NCBI GenBank assembly: GCA_965199105.1
Contig: CBDAQO010000002.1
Coordinates: forward strand, 3,596,001-3,660,000
Source: LMUY01 sp965199105
Lineage (GTDB): Bacteria; Pseudomonadota; Alphaproteobacteria; Acetobacterales; Acetobacteraceae
Direction of reading: 5' to 3'
DNA length: 64,000 bases
The position numbers and the translations under genes were made by a program. A model generated the notes under the pieces. The model was not told where the DNA came from. It worked only from the letters and a program-made list of their open reading frames with translations, and did no database searches. Below are positions 35,815-45,065 of the stretch, piece after piece. The first letter of the stretch is position 1, and every line of letters begins with the position of its first letter.

Positions 35815-37776
35815 TTACACCTTCGGCGCCGGGCCGTAGCAAAGCCTTTCTTCCTGGACGTGCAGGTTGGGGTTGACCGTCGGGTCATACAGCACGAGCG
35901 AGCCCCAATCGCGCAGCAGCCGGTCCATCTCCTCCTGGGCGCGCGCCTTCTGCTCGGGTAGATGGTCCGGCGAGCGGGAGCCCAACTCGCGGTGCTCCAG
36001 CGTGGACCATGGCGTCCAGACGATGCGGTAGCCGCAGGCGGTCAGCCGCACGCATAGGTCGATGTCGTTGTAGGTGACGGGCAGGCCCTCGTTCAGGCCA
36101 CCGGCGGCCCAGAACACGTCACGGCAGATCGCGATGCAGGCGCCGGTGATGGCCCAGACCTGCCGCGCTGCCGCCATCATCTCGAACGGTCCGGCGCTGT
36201 CGCCGGGTTCGAAGCGGAACAGGTGCCGCGGCATCCCGGCCGCATCAATGGTCAGCCCGGCATGCTGCACCCGCCCGTCCGGATACAGCATCTTGGGGCC
36301 GACCGCGCCCACGCCGGGCTGGATGGCATGAGCCACCAGCACCGAAAGCCAGTTCGGCTTCAGCACGTCGATGTCGTTGTTGAGCAGCAGCAACACGTCG
36401 CCGCTGGCCTCCCGCGCGCCGATGTTGTTGAGCTTGGACCAGTTGAACGGCCCCGGCTCGCGCAGCACGCGCACCCGAGGGTCCGCCGCCAGGTGGTCAA
36501 GCAGCGCCAGCGCGTCCCACGTCACCGAGCCGTTGTCGATGATTAGCAGCTCGAGCCGGGGATAGTCGGTGCGGTGCAGCAAGGCGTCGGCGCAGACGGA
36601 GAGGAAGTCCGCGTGGTCGCGCGTGGGCACGATGATGGAAACCAGCGGGCGCATCGCCGGGAGCTGGTAGCTGACCCGGTGGTCCAGCCCGGCGAGCGCG
36701 GTCGCCTGGCCCGCCACGCCCTGGCGCCGGAGCTGCGCCTGCGCGGCGCCTTGCCAGGCCTCGGGCGGCAGCGGCGGCGCGGCGCGGTGGCACAGCACGG
36801 CGGGGATGTGCAGGATGTGCTCGGGCCGGGCGGCGGCGCAGACCTGGTTGGCCAGATCGTACAGCCAGGCGGGCCCAGCGGCCGGACTGGCCTGCCGCAG
36901 CAGCTTGGTGCGAAAGAAGATGAACGGGCCCAGCAGGTCCCGGCTCTGTTGCAGCTCGCAGTCCCAGCTCGGCTTGAAGAAGGGCCGGCAGCGCTCGCCA
37001 TCCAGCAGCCAATCCTCGTCGCCGTAGATCAAGCCGCATTCCGGATGGTGGTCGGCGCAATCGGCCACCAGCCGCAGCGCGCCGACGGCCGGGGTGTCGC
37101 GCGGGTCGAGCACGCATAGCAGGTCGCAATCGAGCTGGTTGAGCCCGATGCGCACCGCGTCCGCCGCGGTGAAATCCGGCGCGACGGCCTGGACGATGGT
37201 GTCTCCTTCGGCCAGGGCGGCCAGCGCCGGGCCGCCACGGGGCTGCAGCGCGAGGATCTGGCAGGCTGGCGGGCACAGCGGCTGCAGCCGCGCCAGGGCC
37301 TGCTCGCTGGCGGCATGCGGCAGCAGCACGATGCCGAGCCGGTGCCGCCCGGTGGCGCGCGTGGCGGAGCTGTCCTGCGCCAGGCGGGCCAGGCTGGCCG
37401 GTTCACAGTCGTCGATCCAGCGCCGGTAGGAGTGCGGCTCCACCGCGAGCGGGGCGGCTTGCGGCGGCGGCGGCGGCGCGGCCGGCGGCTTGCGCAGCAA
37501 CCCCAACGCCCAGCGCAAGGGGCCGGTGAGCCGCCAGGTGGTACTGGTCTCGAGCGCCTGCAGCCGGTGCTGCAGCACGGTGGCCTCTGCCAGCGCGCTC
37601 TCGAGGGACTCGATGCGGCGGCGGACGACACCATGCGGCAACTGCGCCCGGTCGTAGATCGCGCGGTTCGCCTCCAACAAGCGAACAACAGTTTGGCTGG
37701 TTTGCCCGGACTGCTGTATTGCGCCGGAAGAAGCCTCGCTCTCGTGGATGGCTTCTCCTCGCGCTAGCTGGGACAT
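35815..37776 (-). CDS. Family 2 glycosyltransferase with N-terminal extension
   Basis: A protein of 653 residues from ATG 37776, with an alternative start five codons earlier. The C-terminal GT-A domain starts at PLVSIIVPTRDHADF near residue 377 and contains IDNGS, LLLLNNDIDVL (metal/nucleotide site) and TYNDIDLCVRLTACGYRIV. An upstream region around 214-257 (LLCVLDPRD, LIYGDEDWLLDG) looks like a second, reduced GT-like half, as in O-antigen or surface-glycan transferases of about 650 residues. No glycan cluster adjoins it. A role in surface polysaccharide or protein glycosylation is inferred. Confidence 0.85.
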   Translation of the reverse strand: MSQLARGEAIHESEASSGAIQQSGQTSQTVVRLLEANRAIYDRAQLPHGVVRRRIESLESALAEATVLQHRLQALETSTTWRLTGPLRWALGLLRKPPAAPPPPPQAAPLAVEPHSYRRWIDDCEPASLARLAQDSSATRATGRHRLGIVLLPHAASEQALARLQPLCPPACQILALQPRGGPALAALAEGDTIVQAVAPDFTAADAVRIGLNQLDCDLLCVLDPRDTPAVGALRLVADCADHHPECGLIYGDEDWLLDGERCRPFFKPSWDCELQQSRDLLGPFIFFRTKLLRQASPAAGPAWLYDLANQVCAAARPEHILHIPAVLCHRAAPPLPPEAWQGAAQAQLRRQGVAGQATALAGLDHRVSYQLPAMRPLVSIIVPTRDHADFLSVCADALLHRTDYPRLELLIIDNGSVTWDALALLDHLAADPRVRVLREPGPFNWSKLNNIGAREASGDVLLLLNNDIDVLKPNWLSVLVAHAIQPGVGAVGPKMLYPDGRVQHAGLTIDAAGMPRHLFRFEPGDSAGPFEMMAAARQVWAITGACIAICRDVFWAAGGLNEGLPVTYNDIDLCVRLTACGYRIVWTPWSTLEHRELGSRSPDHLPEQKARAQEEMDRLLRDWGSLVLYDPTVNPNLHVQEERLCYGPAPKV

Positions 37777-38061
37777 TGCATCCTCAACCAAAGCAAACCT
37801 GAGTTTGTGTCATCAGGGCGTCCGCCGCCGTCTAGCCTGCACTGGCCCCTACTGACGTCTGGCATGATGCGCCTCACTAACACCAGGCCGCCTGAACAAG
37901 CAACGTTACCGCGCCCCGGCACCGTCTATGCTGCCGTCCAAGGCCGGCGGACGTCGTGGGTGGGTTCGCGCTCAACACGTCTCCTTGGCGTTGCGGCCGC
38001 CCCAGATCATCATCCGGTCGCGCCGCCTGCGCAACAGCGGGCCGCAACGGGGGGAGACGGT

Positions 38062-39546
38062 ATGGCCACATTGGTGATCAGCGGCGGCCGCGTGGTCGAC
38101 CCGGCGGCCGGGATGGACGCCCAAGCCGACGTCGCGCTGATCGACGGCAGCATCGCCGCCATCGGCACCGGGCTGGGCGGCGCCGAACGGGTGATCGACG
38201 CCACCGGGCTGGTGGTGGCGCCGGGCTTCATCGACCTGCACGCGCATGGGCAGTCGATCCCAGCCGACCGCATGCAGGCCTGCGACGGCGTGACCACCAC
38301 GCTCGACCTCGAGGCGGGAGTAATGCCGGTCGGCGCCTGGTACCGGCGGCAGGCGGCGCAAGGCCGGGTGCTGAACTACGGCGCCTCGGCCAACTGGGCG
38401 TTCGCCCGCATCGGCGCCATGACCGGCTCGAACGAGGAAGCCTCGCTGGAGGCGTTCGGCCGCGCCATGCGGGATCGCCGCTGGGTGGAGAACGTGGCCA
38501 GCGCGCCCGAGGTCGCCGGCATCCTCGACCGCCTCGCGCTCGGGCTCGACGAGGGGGCCATCGGCATCGGCATCCTCAACGCCTATGCCCCCGGCGCCGG
38601 CGTGCAGGAGCTGGCCGCGGTTTGCCAATTGGCGGCGGCGCGCGGCGTGCCGACCTTCACCCACGTGGCCTACATGTCCCGCATCGACCCCGAAAGCGCT
38701 GCCGAGGCCTATGTGCGGCTGATCGGCTATGCCGGCGCGACCGGCGCGCACATGCACATCTGCCACTTCAACAGCTCGAGCAAAACCGACGTGGAGCGCT
38801 GCGCCCAATTGGTCGCCAAGGCGCAGGCTCAGGGCCTGCCGATCACGGTGGAGGCCTACCCGTACGGCACCGGCTCCACCGTGCTGGCGGCGGCCTTCTT
38901 CAGCGATCCGGAGTTCGAGGCCCGCCATGGCACCGGCTACGACTCGGTGCAGCGCGTCACCGACGGCAAGCGCTTCCGCGACCGCGAGGAGCTGCTGGCG
39001 GCGCAGGCGGAGGAGCCCTCCACCCTGGTGCTGTGGCACATCCTGGACACCGAGACCAACGCCCACCACCGCGACCTGCTGGACATGTCGGTGCTGTATC
39101 CCGGCGGCGCCATCGCCTCGGACGCGATGCCGTGGTCACTGGCCGACGGCACTCCTTACACCGGCGACGCCTGGCCGCTGCCGGACGACGCCACGTCGCA
39201 CCCCCGCTCCGCCGGCACCTTCACCCGCTTCCTGCGCCATTGGGTGCGCGAGCGGCAGGCGGTGTCGCTGCTGGAGGGGGTGCGCAAGTGCACGCTGATC
39301 CCGGCCGACATCCTGGCCGCCAGCACGCCGGCAATGCGCGCCAAAGGCCGGCTGCAGCCCGGTGCGGACGCCGACGTGGTGGTGTTCGACCTCGAGCGGC
39401 TGACCGACCGGGCCGAGTTCACCGCGATGAACCGCCCGGCCGAGGGGGTGCGCCACCTTATCGTCAGCGGCGCCCCGGTGATCACCGACGGCGTGATGGA
39501 CGTGGCGGCGCGCCCTGGCCGGCCGGTCCGCCGCGCGGTGCCCTGA
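38062..39546 (+). CDS. Amidohydrolase of the D-aminoacylase type
   Basis: A 494-residue metal-dependent hydrolase that probably deacylates N-acyl-D-amino acids or a similar amide. It has the metal-binding HxH (GFIDLHAHGQ, H60/H62), a TTLDLEAGV segment, HICHFNSSS, and a C-terminal AKGRLQPGADADVVVFDLER typical of the superfamily. ATG 38062 follows a strong GGGGGAGA ribosome site; the frame is open 85 codons further upstream but that part is not family-like. A CobW GTPase gene follows after four bases. Confidence 0.88.
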   Translation: MATLVISGGRVVDPAAGMDAQADVALIDGSIAAIGTGLGGAERVIDATGLVVAPGFIDLHAHGQSIPADRMQACDGVTTTLDLEAGVMPVGAWYRRQAAQGRVLNYGASANWAFARIGAMTGSNEEASLEAFGRAMRDRRWVENVASAPEVAGILDRLALGLDEGAIGIGILNAYAPGAGVQELAAVCQLAAARGVPTFTHVAYMSRIDPESAAEAYVRLIGYAGATGAHMHICHFNSSSKTDVERCAQLVAKAQAQGLPITVEAYPYGTGSTVLAAAFFSDPEFEARHGTGYDSVQRVTDGKRFRDREELLAAQAEEPSTLVLWHILDTETNAHHRDLLDMSVLYPGGAIASDAMPWSLADGTPYTGDAWPLPDDATSHPRSAGTFTRFLRHWVRERQAVSLLEGVRKCTLIPADILAASTPAMRAKGRLQPGADADVVVFDLERLTDRAEFTAMNRPAEGVRHLIVSGAPVITDGVMDVAARPGRPVRRAVP

Positions 39547-39550
39547 CCGC

Positions 39551-40501
39551 ATGCCGGTGCCGATCCTGCTGATCGCCGGCTTCCTTGGGGCGGGCAAGAC
39601 CACGGTGGTGAACCACCTGCTAGCCCACGCCGAGGGCCGCCGCATCGCCGCCGTGGTGAACGATTTCGGCGCCATCAACATCGACGCCGAACTGCTCGCC
39701 GGCGCCAGCGACGGGGTGGTGAGCCTGGCCAATGGCTGCATCTGCTGCTCGCTGGAGGGCGACCTGCTGCGCACGCTGGCCGGCCTGCTGCGGCGCACCC
39801 CACGTCCGGACACCATCGTGATCGAGACCAGCGGCATCGCCGACCCGGCCGACATCGTGCGCAACCTGATGGACCCGGTGATCTGGCGCGAGGCGCCGCT
39901 GGAGACCGTGCTGTGCGTGCTGGATGCCACGCTCGCCCCCGCAGCGCTCGACGACCCGCTGCTCCGCGCCCAGCTTCGCGCCGCCGACGTGATCGCGCTG
40001 AGTAAGACCGACCTGGTGGACGCCGCCGGTCGGGAGCGCATCGTGGCCGCGGTAGCGGTGGCGCGCCCGGGTGCGACCGTGGTGGACGCGCTGCACGGCG
40101 AGGTGCCCGCCGCACTGCTGTTCCCAGCCGACCCGGACCGCCCGGCGAGCGTGCGCCAGCCCGGCGTGGCCGACCCGAGGGGGCGCCGCCCCACGGCCGA
40201 CCGGTTCGAGACGCTGAGCTGGACCTCGGAACGGGCGTTGTCGCTGCCCCGGCTGCAAGCCGCGATCGGGCGGCTGGCGCCACGGCTCGCCCGCGCCAAG
40301 GGGCTGTTCGAGACCGTGGAGCAGCCGGGGCGGCAATGGCTATTCCAGCTCGCCGGCGGCCGCGCAAGCCTGGCCCCCGCCGGGCCACTGCCACCCGGGG
40401 TGAACCGGGCGCGCATCGTGTTCATCGCCGAGCTCGGCCTGCTGTCGGCCGACGAAATCGGCCGCGCCATGGCGGCTTGCATCGCGGATGACGCTGCGTA
40501 G
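39551..40501 (+). CDS. CobW/COG0523 G3E GTPase, putative metallochaperone
   Basis: A 316-residue GTPase that hands metal ions to target enzymes. Walker A GFLGAGKT is at 10-17, the metal-binding CxCC (C63, C65, C66 in NGCICCS) follows, then ETSGIADP and a SKTDL guanine-recognition motif. The CobW C-terminal domain is short, with no histidine-rich stretch. Its ATG is four bases after the amidohydrolase stop, so the likely client is that metalloenzyme; this is inference from position. Confidence 0.92.
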   Translation: MPVPILLIAGFLGAGKTTVVNHLLAHAEGRRIAAVVNDFGAINIDAELLAGASDGVVSLANGCICCSLEGDLLRTLAGLLRRTPRPDTIVIETSGIADPADIVRNLMDPVIWREAPLETVLCVLDATLAPAALDDPLLRAQLRAADVIALSKTDLVDAAGRERIVAAVAVARPGATVVDALHGEVPAALLFPADPDRPASVRQPGVADPRGRRPTADRFETLSWTSERALSLPRLQAAIGRLAPRLARAKGLFETVEQPGRQWLFQLAGGRASLAPAGPLPPGVNRARIVFIAELGLLSADEIGRAMAACIADDAA

Positions 40502-40597
40502 CGCGGGAAGCCTTTGCGCCCTGCCCCACCGGTATTAGATTGCCGGCATGCGCATCGACCCACCCCAAAGCGGACTGCAAACAATGGCACTTCGGCG

Positions 40598-41761
40598 ATG
40601 ACCTATGACGTGATCGTGGTCGGCGTCGGCGGCATGGGCAGTGCGGCCTGCTGGCAATTGGCCCAGCGCGGCCAGCGCGTGCTCGGGCTCGAGCGGTTCG
40701 ACATCCCGCATGCCATGGGCTCCTCGCACGGCATCAGCCGCATCATCCGCCTGCCCTACTACGAAGACCCGGCCTACGTGCCCCTGCTGCACCGCGCCTA
40801 CCAGCTCTGGGCAGACGCCGAGCGCGCCAGCGGTGATACGCTGCTCGTCACTACCGGGTCGGTCGATGGCGGCCCGGAGGACGACGCGCTGTTCCAAGGC
40901 GCTCACGCCTCCGCGCGGCTACACGGCCTGGCGCACGAGGTGCTGACCGGCACGGAGGTGAACGCGCGCTTCCCCGGCTACCACCTGCCGGCGGCCTCGC
41001 GCGCGGTGTTCCAGCCCCAGGGCGGCCTGATCGCCAGCGAGCGGGCGATCGTCACCCACGTGCGCCTGGCGCAGGCGGCGGGCGCGGTGATCCAGGCGCG
41101 TGAACCGGTGCGCGCGTGGGAGGCGCATCCGTCCGGCGAGGGTGTCACGGTGTGGACCGATAAGGGGCGCTACCAGGCCGCGCGACTGATCCTGTCCGCC
41201 GGGCCGTGGATGGCCGACCTGGTGCCGCCGCTGGCCGGGCGCACCGTGGCCGAGCGGCAGGTGCTGATCTGGCAGCAGCCGTTGCAGCCCGAGCTGTTCA
41301 CCCCCGCCCGCTTCCCGGTGTTCAACCTGCAGGTAGAGGAAGGGCGCTACTACGGCTTCCCAGTCTACGAGGTGCCCGGCTTCAAGTTCGGCCGCTACCA
41401 CCACCTCGGCGAGACCTGCAGCGCGGACGCCATGCGGCGGGAAGTGGACGCGGAGGACGAAGCGCTGCTGCGGGCGTTCAGCGCGCGCTACTTCCCGGCC
41501 GGCAACGGCGCCACCATGGCGCTGCGCAGTTGCATGTTCACCAACACGCCGGACGAGCACTTCCTGCTGGACCGCCACCCCGGCCACCCGCAGGTGATCC
41601 TCGCGTCGCCCTGTTCCGGCCACGGCTACAAGTTCTGCTCGGTGGTCGGCGAAATCCTGGCCGAGCTGGCCTCGGGCGACGGCACCACCCGGCACGACAT
41701 CGGCTTCCTGCGCTACCACCGGCCCGGCATGGCGCTGCCCGCTGCGGCGGCGGCGGAGTGA
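40598..41761 (+). CDS. Sarcosine/N-methyltryptophan oxidase family flavoenzyme
   Basis: A 387-residue monomeric sarcosine oxidase/SolA-like enzyme that oxidises N-methylated amino acids to give formaldehyde, hydrogen peroxide and the amine. The FAD dinucleotide fold is VVGVGGMGSAACWQLA. The cysteine that binds FAD covalently in this family is C312 within RSCMFTNTPDEHF. An SPCSGHGYKF motif is near the end. ATG 40598 removes 28 unrelated residues from the longer frame. It follows the CobW gene by 96 bases and is co-directional with the cupin and tautomerase genes. Confidence 0.92.
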   Translation: MTYDVIVVGVGGMGSAACWQLAQRGQRVLGLERFDIPHAMGSSHGISRIIRLPYYEDPAYVPLLHRAYQLWADAERASGDTLLVTTGSVDGGPEDDALFQGAHASARLHGLAHEVLTGTEVNARFPGYHLPAASRAVFQPQGGLIASERAIVTHVRLAQAAGAVIQAREPVRAWEAHPSGEGVTVWTDKGRYQAARLILSAGPWMADLVPPLAGRTVAERQVLIWQQPLQPELFTPARFPVFNLQVEEGRYYGFPVYEVPGFKFGRYHHLGETCSADAMRREVDAEDEALLRAFSARYFPAGNGATMALRSCMFTNTPDEHFLLDRHPGHPQVILASPCSGHGYKFCSVVGEILAELASGDGTTRHDIGFLRYHRPGMALPAAAAAE

Positions 41762-41855
41762 GCTGAGCGTTCAGCCGGACCCGAGCGCGATCCCGCACTT
41801 CCCCTCGGCGCACGGCGGGCGCAGGCTGACGGCTTGGTGCAGCGGGAGCAAGGCG

Positions 41856-42251
41856 ATGGAGATCAAGCGGGCGGGCTCGCAACCTTCCGGACGAGGCCCG
41901 TCGGAGTATTTCACCGGCTCAGTACGGATCGACCCGCTCATGTCACCGCCCGACCCGGCGCGCGTGGCCATGGCGATGGTCACCTTCGAGCCGGGCGCGC
42001 GGACCGCATGGCACACCCATCCGCTCGGCCAGACACTGATCGTGCTGGCCGGGTGCGGCAGGGCGCAGCGCGAGTCCGGCCCGATGGAAGAAATCCGACC
42101 CGGCGACGTGGTCTGGTTCGCGCCCGGCGAAAAACATTGGCACGGCGCGGCGCCCACCACCGCCATGACCCACATCGCCATCCAGGAGAAGCAGGATGGC
42201 TCCCCCGTCACCTGGATGGATCAGGTGACCGACGCGCACTACCAAGGCTGA
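41856..42251 (+). CDS. Small cupin-domain protein
   Basis: A 131-residue single cupin resembling the quercetin-like or carboxymuconolactone-associated cupins. The metal ligands are visible: H53 and H55 in WHTHPLGQT, and a second motif with H94/H96 in PGEKHWHGA. A catalytic or storage role cannot be told. It lies between the amine oxidase and the tautomerase, nine bases before the latter. Confidence 0.88.
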   Translation: MEIKRAGSQPSGRGPSEYFTGSVRIDPLMSPPDPARVAMAMVTFEPGARTAWHTHPLGQTLIVLAGCGRAQRESGPMEEIRPGDVVWFAPGEKHWHGAAPTTAMTHIAIQEKQDGSPVTWMDQVTDAHYQG

Positions 42252-42259
42252 GCCGCGCC

Positions 42260-42490
42260 ATGCCCCACGTGATCGTAAAACTCGTCACCGGCCGCTCCGA
42301 TGCCAAGAAGGCCGCCATCGCCGACGCCGTGACCAAGGCGGTGATGGCGACCGCCGATTGCGACGAGGCCGCGGTCTCGGTCAGCATCCAGGACGTGGCA
42401 CCCGACCGCTGGACCGAGGACGTCTACCAGCCCGACATCAGCGCCGACTGGGACCGGGTGTTCAAGAAGCCCGGCTACGAGCCTGGCTAA
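42260..42490 (+). CDS. 4-oxalocrotonate tautomerase-family protein (PptA-like)
   Basis: A 76-residue tautomerase. Proline 2 becomes the catalytic N-terminal base after removal of Met (MPHVIVKLVTGRS). The C-terminal VFKKPGYEPG is like E. coli PptA, which ends KKPGY plus a short tail. ATG 42260 gives the required N-terminus; the much longer open frame does not. It overlaps the convergent methyltransferase gene by four bases. Confidence 0.9.
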   Translation: MPHVIVKLVTGRSDAKKAAIADAVTKAVMATADCDEAAVSVSIQDVAPDRWTEDVYQPDISADWDRVFKKPGYEPG

Positions 42491-43107
42491 ACGCGGTGCC
42501 CCACGACGGCCCAAAGCGGGTCGCCACGTTTGGGTAGGTGGCTGTGGCCGGCGATGCGCGCGAAGCCGGCCGCCTGCATGTAGGCGGCCACCAGGGCCTG
42601 CTGCTCCGGCCCGCGCAAGGCCTGCCAGAGCTTGATGGCCTTGGTCGGGAAGCAGCGGTTGCTGAACGAGACGACGAACGGCGCGCCGGGCCGCACCACG
42701 CGGGCGGCCTCGCGGAACACCTCCACCGGGCGCTGCAGATACTGCACGGAGACGCAAAGGCAGGCGGCATCGAAGCTCTCGGCCTCCAGCGGCAGGGTCG
42801 GCTCGGCGTTCAGGTCCTGCACGAACCAGCGTTGCAGGCGCGGGTTGGCGCCCAGCTCGGCGGCGTTCATGCCGTGGCCCACGACGCTGGCATACGTCAC
42901 GTCCTCGGGCAGGTGGCTGACCCAACTGCTCATCAGGTCGAGGATGGCGCCGCCCGGCGGCAGCGTGGTGCGGTAGAGCTGGGTGACGGCGGCGATGGCT
43001 TCGTCGTCGATATGGGTGACGAAGCGCGGCTGGGCGTAGAACGCCGGGTCAGGGGCCGGGTCCTGCTTGTCGAATGCGCGCGCGGGGATTCCGGCCAGTT
43101 GTTCCAT
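42487..43107 (-). CDS. SAM-dependent methyltransferase
   Basis: A 206-residue class I methyltransferase. Motif I is divergent (ILDLMSSWVSHLP, with the usual glycines absent), followed by VVGHGMNAAEL, QDLNAEPTLPL and an FDAACLCVSVQYL segment of the ubiE/COQ5 type. The substrate is unknown. ATG 43107 is used because the first 142 codons of the longer frame lie antisense to the next gene. It is convergent with the tautomerase gene. Confidence 0.82.
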   Translation of the reverse strand: MEQLAGIPARAFDKQDPAPDPAFYAQPRFVTHIDDEAIAAVTQLYRTTLPPGGAILDLMSSWVSHLPEDVTYASVVGHGMNAAELGANPRLQRWFVQDLNAEPTLPLEAESFDAACLCVSVQYLQRPVEVFREAARVVRPGAPFVVSFSNRCFPTKAIKLWQALRGPEQQALVAAYMQAAGFARIAGHSHLPKRGDPLWAVVGHRV

Positions 43108-43219
43108 GGCGGCGATATGGGTCGCGCGCCGGGGTGGGAAAGGCCGGCTTCGCGCGCAAGCCCTTGCCGCCACGCCCGCGCGGTGGTCTGAGGGGGCTGA
43201 ACCAACTGGAAGCCCTGCG

Positions 43220-43528
43220 ATGAGCGACACCGCCCCACTCAGCCTGCCCGACGCCGCGCGCCATTTCGGCGTGTCCATTCGCGCCCTGCGCGCCGCCATC
43301 CGGGCCGGCACGCTGCCCCGCCCGGCCCATCTCACCGCCACCAGCACCCTGCCGCCCGCCTGGTTCGCCAGCGCCGAGGCGGCGATGGAGGCGACGCCGC
43401 GCGCGATGGCTCGCGGGCTGCGCCAGAAGGTGCCGGCGTTCGCGCGCTTCGAAGGCACCTCGGCCTGGCGCAAATACAGCCGCCGGGCGCAGGAATACGC
43501 CCGCTTCCGCGCCACCACCGCGGGCTGA
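43220..43528 (+). CDS. Small MerR/HTH-like protein, unknown
   Basis: A 102-residue basic protein. Residues 6-30 (SLPDAARHFGVSIRALRAAI) read like a helix-turn-helix of the excisionase/MerR type. A short basic C-terminal part follows (SAWRKYSRRAQEYARF). A GGAAG ribosome site supports ATG 43220. It is divergent from the methyltransferase gene. I do not recognise a named family. Confidence 0.6.
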   Translation: MSDTAPLSLPDAARHFGVSIRALRAAIRAGTLPRPAHLTATSTLPPAWFASAEAAMEATPRAMARGLRQKVPAFARFEGTSAWRKYSRRAQEYARFRATTAG

Positions 43529-43560
43529 CGCACCCGGCTGGCGGCGTTGCCGGGCGCGGT

Positions 43561-44133
43561 TCAGTCCTCCGCGATACCCAGCATCTGCCGCTTCAGCCGC
43601 TCGGTGGGCGGATGGTCGCCCAGGAAGCCCAGCAGCAACTGGCGCGACAGCGGCGCGTCGGCGTAATCCCCGATCAAGCGGCCGTTGGCGTAGACGCGCA
43701 GGCGGCTAGGGTCGTACACGTACATCGCCGTGTCACCGCGCTCGATGGCGGGCGTGGCGTCGATCATCTTCTCGAAGTCCGGCAGCGCGTTCGGGTCGCA
43801 GCGGCCGTTGCCGCAGTTAATGCGCTCGCCCTTGCGGAAATCCGCCTGCACGTCCTCCTTGCTGGCGCCGTGCAGGAAGTGCAGCACCACCGCCTTGTGG
43901 CCGGGATTGTCCATGATGGCGTCCGGATCGTGGCTCGGCGCGGGCACGTAGAGGGCGGCGACGTAAATCCCAATTTCCAGCACCGGCACCTGCCGCAAGC
44001 CGGCGCCGTTCAGGTGCAGCGTCGCGCCATCCACCACCATCGTGTCCGGGAGATCCACCCCGCCGACCACTTCGGCATGGCCGCTGCGGGTGAGGAACGT
44101 GAGCAGCAGCGCCGCCGCGTAAAGCACCTTCAC
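43561..44133 (-). CDS. Secreted chalcone isomerase-like protein
   Basis: A 190-residue protein with a signal peptide (cleavage near SGHA) and a chalcone isomerase-like fold: GATLHLNGAGLRQ, IGIYVAALYVP and VVLHFLHGASKEDVQADFRKG, then a conserved DTAMYVYDPS. Bacterial members bind lipids or are uncharacterised; isomerase activity is not expected. A cysteine pair in INCGNGRCD is unusual and could form a disulfide. It is probably periplasmic and is monocistronic. Confidence 0.85.
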   Translation of the reverse strand: MKVLYAAALLLTFLTRSGHAEVVGGVDLPDTMVVDGATLHLNGAGLRQVPVLEIGIYVAALYVPAPSHDPDAIMDNPGHKAVVLHFLHGASKEDVQADFRKGERINCGNGRCDPNALPDFEKMIDATPAIERGDTAMYVYDPSRLRVYANGRLIGDYADAPLSRQLLLGFLGDHPPTERLKRQMLGIAED

Positions 44134-44267
44134 GTGTGACCTCCCCGCCGCCCCTGCCGTAGCCCGCCCATATCACGCCGCGGCGTTGGTGTAACCGGAC
44201 TGGTGGTCGCCAGCAGCGCCCCCGTGTGGCAGACCGGCGGCGCCATCGCGCATCGGGGAGCCACCGC

Positions 44268-45056
44268 ATGAGCCTACGAGGAACCGTGCCCGCCATCCTG
44301 TGCGCCGGGGTGCTGGTGGCCGGGCTGGCCGCCGTCCTGGCCGCCCGCGCGGCAGACCCGGACGCGCTGTGGAAGATCGTGCACGGCAAATGCGTGCCGG
44401 ACCAGCGCCTGAACAACGACCCGGCGCCCTGCACGGCCGTGAGCCTAGTGGGCGGCGAGGCGCAGGGCCACGCCATCCTGAAGGACATCCGCGGCGCCAC
44501 CCAGTTCCTGCTGATCCCGACCAGCCGGCTCGGCGGCATCGAGAGCCCCGGCCTGCTGGCGGCCGACGCACCCAACTACTTCGCCGCCGCCTGGGCGGCC
44601 CGTTCGGCGATGGAGGCGGTGTTGCAACATCCCCTCCCGCGCGAGGATGTCGGCCTGGTGATCAACTCGCCACAGGCGCGCTCGCAGGACCAATTGCACA
44701 TCCATATCGACTGCCTGAGCCCAAGCGTAGTGGCAGCGCTGCACGCGGAGGTCGCAGCCATCGGCCCGGCCTGGGCCAAGCTGCCGGCGCCGCTGGCCGG
44801 CCACCCCTATCGCGCACGCTGGCTCGCCGACGACGCGCTGGCCGACACCAACCCCTTAAAACTACTGGCCGCCGACGTGGGCGCGGCCGCAATGCCGCAA
44901 CAAACTCTGATGGTGGCAGGCGCCACCGCCGCGGACGGCCAGCCCGGCTTCGTCCTGCTGGCCGACCAGGTCGACCCGGCGACCGGAGACCGCGCCGGCG
45001 GCGAGGAACTGCAGGACCATGACTGCGCCGTGGCGCACCCCGCCCCGCCGGGCTGA
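44268..45056 (+). CDS. cdh: CDP-diacylglycerol diphosphatase
   Basis: A 262-residue membrane-anchored enzyme that cleaves CDP-diacylglycerol to phosphatidate and CMP. One N-terminal membrane helix is followed by LWKIVHGKCVP, the HIT-like active-site run SQDQLHIHIDCL, and a C-terminal HDCAV. These are the Cdh family signatures. ATG 44268 starts right before the hydrophobic anchor. It is isolated from other lipid genes and convergent with livM. Confidence 0.9.
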   Translation: MSLRGTVPAILCAGVLVAGLAAVLAARAADPDALWKIVHGKCVPDQRLNNDPAPCTAVSLVGGEAQGHAILKDIRGATQFLLIPTSRLGGIESPGLLAADAPNYFAAAWAARSAMEAVLQHPLPREDVGLVINSPQARSQDQLHIHIDCLSPSVVAALHAEVAAIGPAWAKLPAPLAGHPYRARWLADDALADTNPLKLLAADVGAAAMPQQTLMVAGATAADGQPGFVLLADQVDPATGDRAGGEELQDHDCAVAHPAPPG

Positions 45057-45065
45057 CGCGCGCGC

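Noticed and set aside
37956..39572. A 538-codon plus frame overlapping the amidohydrolase
   Set aside because: It is an arginine/glycine-rich shadow; the adjacent frame has the HxH motif and a strong ribosome site.
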